NCBI RefSeq assembly: GCF_036711975.1
Contig: NC_091966.1
Location: 36,153,501-36,217,500 of the forward strand
Length of the DNA stretch: 64,000 nucleotides
Reading direction: 5' to 3'
DNA from: Onthophagus taurus
Taxonomy: Eukaryota; Arthropoda; Insecta; Coleoptera; Scarabaeidae
The first letter of the stretch is position 1. Each line of letters begins with the position of its first letter. This document shows positions 1-12,600 of the stretch, piece after piece. Made by a program: the position numbers and the translations under genes. A model generated the notes under the pieces. It was not told the DNA's origin. It saw only the letters and a list, made by a program, of their open reading frames with translations, and made no database searches.

Positions 1-419
1 CCGCCATATAGTCTCCCTTAGATAAACTGCCACTTGTGCAACTTGTGCTGTCTTACATATAGATCTTAATAGCTTGTAATTTCTACACCAAGATATTTAA
101 CAAGCATAACTTGTTCTATTATAGAGTTTCAACTTTGACATCACATGTTCTTAAATTCTCTTCCTTTATCTCCAGTAAGCAATGACATAAACCAGAATGC
201 AGTAGTTACTTCTGATCACTTCCTTATCAGTTTCACCACCATCTTAAGTACAGTAACAGCTAGTTACGGTGTAGTTGTTTCTGATGTAAACGAAAATGGA
301 TTATAATGTGAAATTGGTAGCTGGACCAGTTGAAGACATTAAGCTAAACCAAAATTACCGAAATAACGACTCTTGACAAACGTTTATAGTGTAGCAAAGA
401 AGTGTATCAAGAGATCTAG
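1..419. other. Unassigned A+T-rich sequence
   Basis: I see no coding frame, RNA gene or repeat here; it is plain flank to the satellite array that follows. Confidence 0.4.
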
Positions 420-1960
420 GGACTAATAGCAACTTAAATTTGCTTTAAAATGCTCTTTATTACATCATATCTTAACTCGTTTTTGAGATATTTTTTTAAT
501 TTCAGATTTTATAGAAAAAATAATTAAGCGTGCAGAGTTAGATTTAAAAAATCATAACAACGAAATTTACGGAAAATAAAGAGTTATTTATGGCAGGTTG
601 AAACTTCTTTAAATTTGCTTTAAAATGCTGTTTATTACATGATTATATCTTAACTCGTTCTTAAGATATTATTTTTTTAATTTCTAATTTTGTATAAAAA
701 ATAAGCGTGCGGAGTTAGATTTAAAAAATCATAACAATGAGATTTATAGAGAATAAAGAATTATTTATGGCATGTTGAAACTTCTTTAAATTTGCTTTAA
801 AATGCTCTTTATTTCATCGTGATATCTTAAATCGTTCTTGAGATATGATTTCTTTAATTGTTTATTTTATAGAAAAAATAATTAAGCGTGCGGAAGAGTT
901 AGATTTAAAAAATCATAACAACGAGATTTATGGAGAATAAAGAATTATTTATGGTACGTTGGAACTTCTTTAAATTTGCTTTAAATTGCTCCTTATTACA
1001 TCATGATACCTTATCCCCTTCTTGAGATACAATTTTTTTTAATTTCTTATTTTATAGAAAAAATAATTAAGCGTGCAGAAGAGTTAGATTAAAAAAATTA
1101 TAACAACGAGATTTATGGAGAATAAAGAATTATTTATGGTACGTTGGAACTTCTTTAAATTTGCTTTAAAATGCTCTTTATTACATCATGATATCTTAAC
1201 TCGTTCTTGAGATATGTCTTTTTAATTTTTTATTTTATAGAAAAAATAATTAAGCGTGCGGAAGAGTTAGATTTAAAAAATCATAACAACGAGATTTATG
1301 GAGAATAAAGAATTATTTATGGTACGTTGGAACTTCTTTAAATTTGCTTTAAAATGCTCTTTATTACATCATGATATCTTAACTCGTTCTTGAGATATGA
1401 CTTTTTAATTTTTTATTTTATAGAAAAAATAATTAAGCGTGCGGAAGAGTTAGATTTAAAAAATCATAACAACGAGATTTATGGAGAATAAAGAATTATT
1501 TATGGTACGTTGGAACTTCTTTAAAATGCTCTTTATTACATCATGATACCTTAACCCATTCTTGAGATACAATTTTTTTAATTTCAGACTTTATAGAAAA
1601 AATAATTAAGCGCGCAGAGTTAGATTTAAAAAATCATAACAATGAGGTTTATGGAGAATAAAGAATTATTTATGGCACGTTGAAACTTCTTTAAATTGGC
1701 TTTAAAATGCTCTTTATTACATGATTATATCTTAACTCGTTTTTGAGATATGATTTTTTCAATTTCTGATTTTATAGAAAAAAAAAAAAAAATAAAAAAT
1801 AATCAAACACAGAATTTAGTTAAAAATTCATAACAACGTTGTTTATGGATATTAAGCAATTATTTTAGACACACTTAATCTGCATTAAATTTGCTTTAAA
1901 ATGCTTTTCATTTCATCATTCTATCTCATTTTGTTTTTGAGATATCACATATTAATTTTT
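420..1960. repeat. Satellite-like tandem array, ~175-185 bp unit
   Basis: A unit starting around AAATTTGCTTTAAAATGCTC recurs at about 436, 611, 788, 972, 1157, 1340, ~1520 (with a short deletion), 1693 and 1887. Each unit also carries a TCTTGAGATAT-type block, TTTTATAGAAAAAATAATTA, and GAATAAAGAATTATTTATGG. Central units (about 970-1500) are nearly identical, while the outer ones are more diverged and carry indels; this is normal for arrays homogenised by unequal exchange. No coding frame is kept. It is unrelated by eye to the other satellite at 61.5-63.3 kb. Confidence 0.85.
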
Positions 1961-2429
1961 ACTTTTCGGCATATACGAAATATGTATATAAGGAGAAAGT
2001 ATAATTGTGCATTCAAAATCAAGATTTTGCCGCATCTGTTTATTATAAACTCCCCTGGTTCCATTAAAAATGTGAGAAAGTTGAGTGTAGTAGTTAATTT
2101 TTTATGCAAAAATAAGAAAAGTATTTGTAGTTCAACCATACTATTTTATTAATATAAAACTGGTACAATATAAAACATTTATTAATATTATATTAATAAT
2201 AAGTTAAAAACAAATAAAAATGATTTGATAAACACAAGTTTATCAGACAAAATATATCTTATCATATTCAACAAACAAAAAATATACTGTTAAATAACAT
2301 TAAAACAAAACAAAATATCACCCAGAACTATATTCTGACAACATTATTAAATAAAACATTTGTGTTCTAAATAAAACTTGTTTCTTCTACATGTAAGATC
2401 CTTTTTAGAGTATTGGAAATATTCCTTTT
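1961..2429. other. A+T-rich 3' flank of the NRF1-like gene
   Basis: The stretch probably holds the 3' untranslated region of the minus-strand gene that ends at 2430. AATAAA-type signals are abundant but A+T content is too high to single one out. No other feature was seen. Confidence 0.35.
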
Positions 2430-3698
2430 CTAATTATTCAACTTACCCTTTAACTGGTCAATTTTTTCGTTGCTTTTCGGACTCACTGGTGCTACCGTCA
2501 ACGTTTCGCTATTTGGCACATCTTTGGATACTCGCAGTACCGGTGTAATACTAATCATTCCATCACCAGTAATATGAAGACCTATATTTGAAAACATTCT
2601 TTGAAACACTCTTCTTGCTACTAATACCCCCCTGATATTACCGTTTTTAGTAGTGAGAATAATTTGTTTATTCGTAGCGTATGCTTCTGTGACACAATTC
2701 AAACATACGTTTTTTGGTACGTCTTCATTATTGATAATATCAGTTTTGACTGATGTTCCTTCTTCTTCAACTTGAGTTATTACATCATCAGTAAGCATTG
2801 GAGGCGGGTCATCGACCATTTCCGATCCATCCGAATTTATTAAATATAAATCTAATAAATCCTCGCGATTATGGTACTTATAACAACTAAGAACCACTTC
2901 TCTTAAGACGTCCGTCCAACACATCTTTTGTTTCTCACGTTCATTTCTTGGATCTGTTCGAACATTTGCCCACGGTAATGCTGTTGGCCACCATGGAGGA
3001 CGCAAGGACTCTTTTCCCCACCCTGGTTTACTTCTACCTAACGCATATTTTAACATCAAAGGAATAAAAGTTCTTAATTGAACTTGAGTCATTTTTTGAA
3101 CGGGGGTTGGAATACCATCGATGACTAATGATGGTAAATGAAAACGTGACGTGTCATCTGCGATTAGGGTTGGTGCTTCGTGTGAGAGAGCCTGTTGGAA
3201 TTCTTCCATAACGATTGAGCGGAGATTTTTGAAGACGTTTTTAAGTGGTTTCGCGCCAATCACTTTGTAATAACCGTTGGGATCCCCCGGCGATGCCACC
3301 AACACGACCGCTTGTTGGCCAACACGCAACGAAAACTCATCGAGTAATATTTGGAATTTGCGGAAAAGACGAGTCCGTTGACGCCTACGTACAATTGGGT
3401 TCGTTTCAAATAAATGAGGTTTCTTATAACTTTTCACCGAAGCGATCGCAGTTGCTGCAGCAACACCAACGGGGCCGGAAACCGCTAGTTCAGTTGTCAC
3501 CTCATGTCCTATCACCGACGTTATCGAATCGTCTTCTTCATCAAACGAAGTTTGGGAAGATGAGGTAGTTTCTTCGTCATCACTGTCGGACGAGTCAGAG
3601 GAACTTATGGATGAACTATCATCCATATTTGCGTAGTACTTGTTTAATTCACAACCGTTTGAAGAATTCATCCCAACCAGCGATTGACCATCACGCAC
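2430..3698 (-). CDS. NRF1/erect-wing family transcription factor, intronless
   Basis: A single uninterrupted 422-codon frame. The N-terminal ~70 residues are acidic and serine-rich. Residues ~92-285 match the DNA-binding/dimerisation domain of nuclear respiratory factor 1 (vertebrate) and erect wing (Drosophila): the diagnostic stretches KPHLFETNP, RVGQQAVVL, VDKMTQ-like VQKMTQVQLRTFIP, GRSKPGWGKES, WWP..LPWANVR and REDLL are all present in order. The C-terminal third does not resemble the glutamine/threonine-rich activation region of NRF1 and is shorter than in family members (human NRF1 is about 503 residues). Known family genes usually have introns inside the DNA-binding domain; none is present here, so this may be an expressed retrocopy rather than the parental gene. 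The frame is intact, so I call it a gene, not a pseudogene. It would act in the nucleus as a dimer on GC-rich palindromic promoter sites, if the family role is kept. Confidence 0.85.
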   Translation of the reverse strand: MRDGQSLVGMNSSNGCELNKYYANMDDSSSISSSDSSDSDDEETTSSSQTSFDEEDDSITSVIGHEVTTELAVSGPVGVAAATAIASVKSYKKPHLFETNPIVRRRQRTRLFRKFQILLDEFSLRVGQQAVVLVASPGDPNGYYKVIGAKPLKNVFKNLRSIVMEEFQQALSHEAPTLIADDTSRFHLPSLVIDGIPTPVQKMTQVQLRTFIPLMLKYALGRSKPGWGKESLRPPWWPTALPWANVRTDPRNEREKQKMCWTDVLREVVLSCYKYHNREDLLDLYLINSDGSEMVDDPPPMLTDDVITQVEEEGTSVKTDIINNEDVPKNVCLNCVTEAYATNKQIILTTKNGNIRGVLVARRVFQRMFSNIGLHITGDGMISITPVLRVSKDVPNSETLTVAPVSPKSNEKIDQLKGKLNN

Positions 3699-6600
3699 GC
3701 ACGAACCCTTACAACAAATTTATAATAATTTATGGTGGTAGAACTGTATTGGTGGGCACATTTAGTAATCTCGCGCATGCTCAACACGCGAATTATTCAA
3801 TTTTAGGTCTTAATGTTATGTGATTTTACATGTGGATGATAATACAACAAAATTAGGTTACACTATTAAAATTGACTTGGTACAAATCGTAGAAGGAAGT
3901 TAAATTGAATCTTAACTCGTACATAAGAAATCTTTCCAGTTTCATAATTAATAAATTATTTATAAAGACATCTGCTTAAAAATTACTTGCTTCCGATGAT
4001 ATCAAAATCATTGAAATTAATCAAATTAAATATCCTAATGTAGTCATTTTCAACCTTTTGCTTTCTCATTAATTTAATATCTTAGAAATGATAAAAAAAA
4101 TTGGTGAAGAGTTAAATACTAGGTTATATAAGTTCGAAGACTTTCACATCCACTATTATTAGAAATAAAGCTAAAAACTGAAAGGTGTTGCAATATTTTT
4201 CAGAAATAAGTTCAAATCTTCACACAATTCACACAAACAAGTTCGTTTTTAAACCAGTTTTTCGAGAAGGTTGCAAAATGAGATTCATAACGTTAGCCCG
4301 TTTTAAAAATTTTTCTTGGGCTTTTTTAAACTAAATGACTTTTTATTATTATTATTAAATATGGTCCTGAGGAGTTACAAAGTAATAAACATTAGTATTC
4401 AATACCTTTATTAAAAATAAAAACACCCAGAGAGCCTTTAAACCTTTCTGACGTCAAGCAGTATCCTTTAAAAAGAAATTGTCAATGTTGTTACATCGTT
4501 AGGTGTAAATAAAATAAAGTTATTAAGTAGTGATAGAGTTAAATGCGTTGATATCTAAGAACCATGTTTAGCGCAAAAGAATTGAGAAAGATAGAACATG
4601 ACAAAAAGCAAATAAAAAAATATTTCTTTCATAATAAGGATACTATTTACGAATGTTATTGAAAGATATTCCATTCTGTTCTGTAAACCAATTTCAGACA
4701 ATAATACACCACTTTCAATGTTTTTTGGTCCCTCTTCTTTCGATTTTGTAGTGCTACCATAAGGAGATTAATCTGAACAAGTTGTAGATGTAAATTGTTA
4801 GCATCAACAACCTAAGAGGCTGACAGCTTAGTAACACTACCATATAACCTTCTTGTAACACTGAAAAGATTTTTTAAAGAGTCATGATTTAAAGATTTCA
4901 AAATAAAACGCTCAAAATCCTTACCTTTTGAAGAATCAGATAACTACCCCATAATGGAAGATGTTGAGAACTTCTTCTTAATTTACATAATTTAGATGTT
5001 AAAGGCTTTGCAGAACTAGAAAAATAATTCATAGAATCCAATATACAATCCATAATGCCTATTTGTTAAAATGTATATGAGGGCAGTGGTGGAACAACAT
5101 TGATCTTTTAGCTCTGAATGCTCCACTATCCTCAACCGACTCGTATTGCTTATGAATGTTGCTTAATTAGGCCGTTCTCCCTTCAAATACAATGTCTTTA
5201 ATCGCCAAATTATTCCTCATGATTTACAGTATATGAGAGACATCAAAAAGATGAATAATTTGGTGGTCGTTAATATGATGTATGAAATAATCAGCCTGTC
5301 TACTTCATTCTATTGCACTCTATGCAAGATTGCAATGCTATATCACTTGATTAATCAATGATTTCCATTTCCACAAATCATAAACGCCAAAATATGCTTA
5401 TTAGGTTCTGATCTTGTTCTTTGTCTGTTTCTACAATTCCTTTATCATACAAACTATTGCTAACTGTAATAAATCTTAAATTCTTTCCAATCCATCTCAT
5501 AAAACATAACTATGCAGTAATGTTTCCACAGCAGCATCTTACATAGAATAATAAAACAATTTCTGATTACTCCTTACAATAATAATAAACAATTATAGTG
5601 ACCTTAATACTAGAAAATGTCTTGGGATATTTTTTTGGTCCTCCTATATTGAACAAACTCTGTACTCCTTTCCCGATATGTTTGTTGAGTTATTACAATG
5701 CCACTATATACGGTTACTTAACATCTTCGTTTGATTACATTAGATTGTCTAAAGGATTTGATGCAAAATGAATATAACTAATATATAAGGAATTTTTATG
5801 TTCAAATAGAATATGATACAAAAGTTGTTGACAAAATAAGTATTGAATGGGTTTAACAGCCTTTGACAGTGGGTACTTACCCGAAAAAGTATGCTACTTT
5901 ATGATATTAATGTAAACCGCTAGATGCTTAGACTAGTGGATATTTTTACTGTCTTATATATCACGTTGAATAATGTATGAGATACATAACTACGTTATAT
6001 AAATGTAGTCATTTATTATTATAATTTAATTCTATTAAAATTGTACTGGAAACCCGAACAATACCGATTAATCCCGAACATTGTGTCGTTAACGCAGCTT
6101 GACAACGTTATTTTGAAGAAAACAATTTGTTCACAACTTCTTAATTAGGATTTAATGCAGGGTGTAAGCACTAGTCGTACAATATTAAACTTTGTGTGAA
6201 TTGCTTTGGCCCCTTTTGTGTATAAAGGGTACATTTAAACCAGTTTTTTGCTACAAAAGTTAAAATAATACAATTTCGATATAACAAGTCCTAGCTTAAT
6301 AAAATCATATACCCCTCCAAACAGGATGTTGTGTGCCTAATCAGGGCTAACACTCTTCCGCTAGTAGATTAATAATTAGAAAGCAAAACAGGATGTGTGC
6401 ACAACTGGAGTCTTTAGATTATTTCGTTCCCAGGGTCTAACACAAAAAAGCTCTCAACCTCATTATTAGCTTGTTATAACATATTTTGAAGAACAGCTTA
6501 ATTTAGAGGGTAAGTTTTGCAATTAATACCACATTGATACATTTTTGAAGAACACATTGCAGCCTCAGCTACAAGATACTTTAAATAGTGATTTAAATAA

Positions 6601-6978
6601 AGGTCTTAATTTAAAATAAAAATATATATTAATGAATAACAATAGAGTTATACTACATAGATTTTTCTAGGTTTACTTAACATTATAATAGTTATATGTA
6701 ATAGTTGTTTAGACCTTAAACACAGCCTTATATCTGTTTTCTTTTAATAGAACCTTGTTTCATATTATAAAAATATTTCAAAAAAAAATATTTTATAACA
6801 GGTTTACCTTAAAAATACGTATAAAAATATATATGTTCATAACTTATGTACTTATGTTTTAAAAAGTAGGTGCTCGTTCATGATTACTTTATGTGATAAT
6901 AATACATAATATAAAATACGTATAACAGCACCAAATATCCATCATTATTTCTGTTTTTAAGTAGTTAAATGGTAACTT
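3699..6978. other. Intergenic region with decayed transposon sequence
   Basis: No intact gene was seen between the NRF1-like start and the end of SNX16. The middle holds a degenerate P-element-like transposase (listed separately). The remainder is A+T-rich with stops in all frames. Confidence 0.5.
4750..5350 (-). pseudogene. Decayed P-element/THAP9-like transposase
   Basis: Conceptual minus-strand translation of 5280-5101 reads IIHLFDVSHIL-stop-I-MRNNLAIKDIVF, then HKQYESVEDSGAFRAKRS. This matches the part of P-element and THAP9 transposases that reads (F)D.PHL.K..RNNL followed by I...Y..D. Further on (about 5055-4960) MDCILDSMNYFSSSAKPL and LPLWGSYL match the next conserved block, M(D)..FDSLN...KPLR...W. 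Several in-frame stops and frameshifts show it is dead. I could not find its terminal inverted repeats. It is a different copy from the P-like element at 13.1-14.8 kb. Confidence 0.6.
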
Positions 6979-8109
6979 TTAATTATTATTAACTTTATTA
7001 GTATTGTCTATATCTTTTTGGCACTTTTGACAAACGGTGTCCTTCATTAATTTCCTTAAATTATCATTTTCAATACTTTTCTCTCTCAAGGCATCATGTA
7101 AATTATCGATAATTTGTTCCTTTTCCATAATCTGTTGTTTTAAATGATAAATAGTCTCTTCAAATCCCTCAAACATAGCCTAAAATAACCCATATTATTT
7201 CACAAAGCATTGAATGGCTTAAACAAAAATAATACCCTTGATTCTTCACTCGTTTCTGAGTACATTGGAGGTTCTGTTAAACAAAAAAATTCCTGGAGTT
7301 CTGTACAATTGACCAATTGATGATCGGATAACATGTGATTTACAAGAGATTGGAGTTTACTAACACGATCTTCTAGGAAGAGTGGATCAAAATTGTTACC
7401 TAACCAACGCTTTCGAGGTAGGTATTGGAAGATTCGTGGAGAAAGTTCTTTCAATTTATTACAAAGGCGGACAAAATCGGTGTAACGACGGAAGACGTAC
7501 CAACAATCACCAGTTGATTTATTTTCCACACGTAATTTGAATACCTAAATAATTTAAAAAAGATTAATTTTTGATATTCAAATTTAATCAAAATAGGGTT
7601 ATTTTATAGCGCCATCTCTTGACAGAATATGAAATATTGCAAATGACAGCTAGTTTGACATATGACATAACTAATTTAAATAAATTTTTTGAGATTGAGA
7701 TTTTTTTTAATTGTTCTGCATTAAATAACTTACAGTAAATCTAGCTCTTTCTTCCATAATTTCATATCCTACAATAGGAATTTGCAAACAATTCCCAGCA
7801 ACATTTCCGTTGCAAGAAAAATATTTAATATCCTCTTGCTTTAAAGTTTCACTCGACATGTCTGTTGATGTTGAATATTGAAACCTGTGATACCTAAACA
7901 ATTAAAAATTACTAAAAAATTAATCCGAAATTATGTTTTTACCTCAAAGGTTCAGATAAATATTCTTCAGAATCTGTAGTTAATACTTCCTCTGCTTGTT
8001 CGCATTCGTCCAGAACAGCGTTGTTATTAATTAAAGGGTCTTCGACTGCTTCTTCAATTTTTAAATGTGTTAAACCATTTACTATTCGAGTTTTGAATGG
8101 TTCCGTCAT
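6979..8109 (-). CDS. Snx16: Sorting nexin-16 (PX-domain endosomal protein)
   Basis: Four coding exons on the minus strand: 8109-7943, 7893-7734, 7544-7236 and 7179-6979 (837 nt, 278 residues), all with GT...AG introns of 50-190 bp. The PX domain begins at VGYEIMEERARFTV and runs through VFRRYTDF, the phosphoinositide-binding R-Y-T-D-F motif, PRKRW and FLEDR; it ends at the F-C-L-T-E-P-P block typical of SNX16. A coiled-coil follows (AMFEGFEETIYHLKQQIMEK onward), as in SNX16, where it mediates homo-oligomerisation on late endosomes. The reading frame is open to an upstream ATG at 8142, but MTEPFK at 8109 is preferred because TTTTATAG just upstream looks like an acceptor after a 5' UTR intron. 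The family role is phosphatidylinositol 3-phosphate binding and cargo traffic from early to late endosomes. Confidence 0.93.
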
Positions 8110-8939
8110 GTTAAAGCTATAAAATCGAGGACGTAACCACACAGCACAGTAAATAAGTGTAAATTGCGATAAAAATATAAGTTTACCTCTACAAAGGTGT
8201 TGTATTAACCTCCACGTTCATTTCACACAGCACTCACAATAAATTCTTTATTTTAAGGTAGGATGTTTAAATCATGTCATACGATTATTTAAGAACGATT
8301 TGAGTTCGAATCACAACTAAAACAAAGAAAATTGCATCCTGTACTACCATATTTTGATTGGGAACGAGCGAAAGTCGACCTTATTTGCGATATACGTAAG
8401 CGTGTCGAATGATAAAGCGTTTTATTATTTACTATTAAGCACGAAATTTATTCATCACTCGGATTAGTAGACTTTTTTACAGTTAATTTAATTAGTAGAG
8501 TGGGCTAAACCAAGTTTGCACTCTACTAAATACAAGATGTATTAACTTTATTAAGGCTTTAACATTATTCAGAGCGTGATTTTTACTTACAGTGGGGGAT
8601 TTATTAAAAGGAAATAATTAAATAGTGGAAAGTGTTATGAATTTTTTAAATTTATTTGTGGTAGGAGGTGATATTACGTAAATGTTCACTTTAAAAGATA
8701 ATATGAAAGTTACAATATCTAATTAACTTATCAAGCAATGATTAATTTTATCAATAATTATTAATAAATTTATTTTTGATTTAATTTACTTAGATTAGAG
8801 CTTTTTTTTGACAATACAAACAAAATTTGAGGTTATTTTAATATTTAACGTTAATATTGCCAACATAAAAATTAACGAACTTCACGTTGGTGTGTTAAAA
8901 ACGGGATAACCTCACATAACCTACAAAATAAGGTTTAAT
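8110..8939. promoter_or_regulatory. Divergent intergenic region between SNX16 and TMEM223
   Basis: About 830 bp lie between two head-to-head genes, so the region must hold both 5' ends. I cannot identify a TATA box or initiator with confidence in such A+T-rich DNA, and no other gene was seen. Confidence 0.4.
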
Positions 8940-9628
8940 ATGATTCTTTTTAATAATATAAAGCACATTCTTAAAGATAAATTACGTTATTTTATAAAAC
9001 CTGTAAGACTGAATTCAACCTCTACATTAGATGTGAATACAAACGTTATAAAAGATGTTATTCTTTACAAATACGAAAATCCAAGATTTTTTGTTTATCT
9101 AAACGTTTTTGCAATAACCCAGTTTGGATTTTGGGGCTATTTGTCGCATTTTGCTTACACAACGTTGAGAGATGCCCCAGTTGAAGTTACACAAGAAACT
9201 TCTTGGTGGAGAAAGATCAATTTGGGGGAAAATAAGTATCGGAATTCTTTAGCTGTATTAAGTTTTATTATAGGTTTCTTTTTTATTTGTTCTTAAATTA
9301 AGGGATTAATTTTTGTTATATTTTAGGATATGGAATATTAACCGTGTCGTGGATGTTCACTTTAAGATCAGTAAGATATTTAGTTTTGAGAAAAGGTGGA
9401 GGAGAATGTACATTTGTTACTTACACACCCTTTGGAAAAAATCGAATGGTTACTGTACCTTTAAGTGACATGAGTTCAGTGCAAACAAGAAGTACTGCTA
9501 CCACACAATTACCCATAAAAGTTAAAAATCATAATTTTTATTATATTTTGGATATGAAAGGTGAATTTAAAAACCCGACGCTTTTCGATTATACAGCTGG
9601 GTTAAAAAGAACTCTTAAATATAAATAA
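8940..9628 (+). CDS. TMEM223: TMEM223 homologue, mitochondrial inner-membrane protein
   Basis: Two exons, 8940-9273 and 9327-9628, joined across a 53-bp GT...AG intron (211 residues). The join restores FIIGYGILTVSWMFTLRSVR. Features shared with TMEM223: a basic N-terminus suited to mitochondrial import, a hydrophobic segment at YLNVFAITQFGFWGYL, a second one at LAVLSFIIGYGILTVSWMF, the signature LRSVRYLVLRKGG, the PFG block (TPFGKNRMVTVPL), LPIKVKNHNFYYILD and LFDYTAGL. The family is reported to assist complex IV biogenesis in the mitochondrial inner membrane. It is divergent from SNX16 and converges with WASHC5, whose stop lies only 60 bp from its own. Confidence 0.92.
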
Positions 9629-9688
9629 TTTGTGTAAACATTTAATTATAATTTGTATATAAAATAAATATAATAAAAAGTAATCAAT

Positions 9689-12600
9689 TTATGCATTTAC
9701 AGTACATATTGATTGATATAAATAAAATAATTCATCTGGTACATGGTTCCTTAAATATTCTTTTGATGTTTTTGATAAGGTTGCATAAGAATCTAAAAAT
9801 TTTAATGCTAAAAATGCATCTTGATTAACATCCATTGATTTTAAACTAAAAAAAAATGAAATATAAAATCCTTAGTATGATTTAATTAATGATTTACCTT
9901 GATTGCTTTGATAATTGAATAACATATTTACATAAATATTGTATAAATAAATCGTTTAAATTCGTATTAAATTGTTTAATAACTGTGTGCAATCCAAAAA
10001 TTAAAGGGGGGCCATCATATTGATCGATTGTTCGTTTTATATTCCCTAAAATTAATTCAAAATTAATTTATTAACCATAACATTTTTAAAACACTTACCG
10101 CCTGATACAAAGAAATACAATTTTTGTAAATGAGCAACAACAAACATAAATAAAATGGAAGCATAGGCTTCCTTAGTTTTAACAGTAACATAAATTTTAT
10201 TACATGGATTATTCATTCCGGTGTAATCAAAATATTGAGATAATTTAAAAAGGGTGTCTTCTGGTGGAGTTGGTTCTGAATGATTAAGAATATCACTTAG
10301 AAGAGCCCTAAAAATATTAAAATCCTTTATTATTGCATTAAATTAATGAAATAAAATACGTACTTATTTAACGCACTCAAAGAAGCTTCTAAATTTTTCG
10401 AATTAAACTTACACGTTGTATTTAAATGAAAATTAATTAAATTCCTTAATAATTGTAATTGTCCAATATTTAACACCAACTCTAAGAAATTAACGAATAA
10501 CTTCGTGGTGCGATTAATACAATTTTGATAATATTTCGAAATGTTTGCGTTGGTTTCGATCGTTTTTAATTCACCGTTAATTGCAGACATAACATTCGTC
10601 CAGGTTACATTTTTATTGTCTTTATTCTCAAGTATTGTTATTACTTTTTGGAGATTTGTGGTTATCATAAATGAAAATAAACGATCTAAACCAACTAAAC
10701 CGGTAACTTCAATAGCTGACATAATTAAATTAATCGTCTGTTTATTAACGATAATTTTCCTAGTTTTTACATCATACCACGTTGCGGTTTGTTCAATGTA
10801 TGAAGTAGTTCTGAAAATAAAAAGAAATGTTACGAAATCAATTCGTTGAGATTAATGACAAGACTTAAACACAACCTAAAAAGACCAGGTATCATGCTAT
10901 GATAACTTTGGTAATGGATAAACGAAATGTCTTGGTAGAAAGAAGTTGTCTACTGGCTGTGTTTATTGATATACGTGCGGCATATGATAATGTCCATATC
11001 CATACGTTGATCCAGATTATGCAGGGTAGAAATACTCCTCCAGTTTTTTCAGCGATTGTTCAAAAACAATACTCGGAGATTTTCTCCGAGTATTGTTTAC
11101 TTAAGTTTACTTAATTTTAAAAATGACAACAGAACAAGCTACAGGGGCCACAGAGAAGTTCGATTTTATTCAATATACAGGGTGAGTTTTTTCCATGTTT
11201 AGTATGGAGATTTCGAAAACTAACGGAGATAGAGAGACGATTAAATAGGGAAAGAATTACAGTTTCATGAACTCAATTTAATGAGCTTTTTGTTTTTTGC
11301 ATGAAATGCATGGCTAACTAGATATCAAAATTTGCTTAAGGGAAACAAACGTTTGCCTTAAACTGTCATAACCAAACGTATTTATCAATTGTTTCCATAG
11401 CGTACTACCTGAACAGTTTGCAAATGAAAAGAATAAATGGCTATAATTTATTTATTAATAAAAATACCTATGTCAAGTGGTATATCATTAGAATCGTTGA
11501 GAAAAAGCCTTTTCTATAAAGTCATGGTAAACTAGGGTTTCCATTAGAAAAATTACAAGTTTGTGTCATAACTCAAAAATTATTGCTTAAATAAAAAAAT
11601 CAGTTAGACTGTTTTATCAAACATGTAATATCCTACAAATTTTTCCTTTACACATTTTTCCTAAAATCAATAATAACGGAGCAATAGGTATCGAACGATA
11701 TAACGAAAAAACGATTTTTCGAGATATCTAGTTAGCCATGCATTTCATCAAAAAAACAAAAAGCTCATTAGAGTTCATAAAACTGCAATTCTTTCCCTAT
11801 TTAATAGTCTCTCTATGTCCGCTAGTTTTCGAGATCTCCATACTAATCATGGAAAAAAACTCACCCTGTATATCTGTCCTCCCCTAGTCAAGAACAGATT
11901 GAACTTGTTGTATTGTACTTTTGCTAACATTGAAACTGCAGAAAATCACATGAATCGAGCACTAGAGGTCGTAAAATCCGTTCTAGTCAAACGACAACTT
12001 GAGATATCACTAGAAAAAATAAAAGCAGTTCTTTTCACTAGAAAAAGAAATATACATCATCCAATCATTGAATATGATGGTATTTGGGATATCATATCAA
12101 CGGGAAACTAAGTTGGAAAGAACAATTAATACAATAGTGAAGGCCTGTAAAGAAGATATTAACCTAATTAAATCCTTAGCAAACTCGAAATGGGGGGGTG
12201 ATCATATAATATTAAGTATTCTATACCGGGTGTCCCTTAGAAATGGCTCACCCCATATTTTTTTTTTATTGTTAGTGATATAAGAAACCTATTTGGAATG
12301 CATGATTAGGCCGTTAAAGCGGATTATTACGACATGAAATCATTCTCTTTGTACTTCCAGTTGTACCGGATGTGAGTACTAATTTCGCTATTTTTTTAAA
12401 TCTATTTTTTTTTTCTTTAGTTGAGTAGACAGCATAATTTCACATAACTTTTACTTGAAAGAATTTTCACGATCGCTTATAATTTTTGAAAAAAAAATTA
12501 TTTTCATTATTTTTTAACGTTTTAGTAGCTTCGGAAAATGTATTACAACTTTTGACGCATAGTAGCTATACTCTGTTTTTAAACCAGGAGGAGTATTTTA

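Noticed and set aside
3245-3823. Plus-strand open frames opposite the NRF1-like gene
   Set aside because: They are shadows of the conserved minus-strand frame and lack any motif.
10541-10849. Plus-strand 102-codon frame with hydrophobic stretches
   Set aside because: It lies antisense to WASHC5 exon 8 (strumpellin-matching) and is a shadow.
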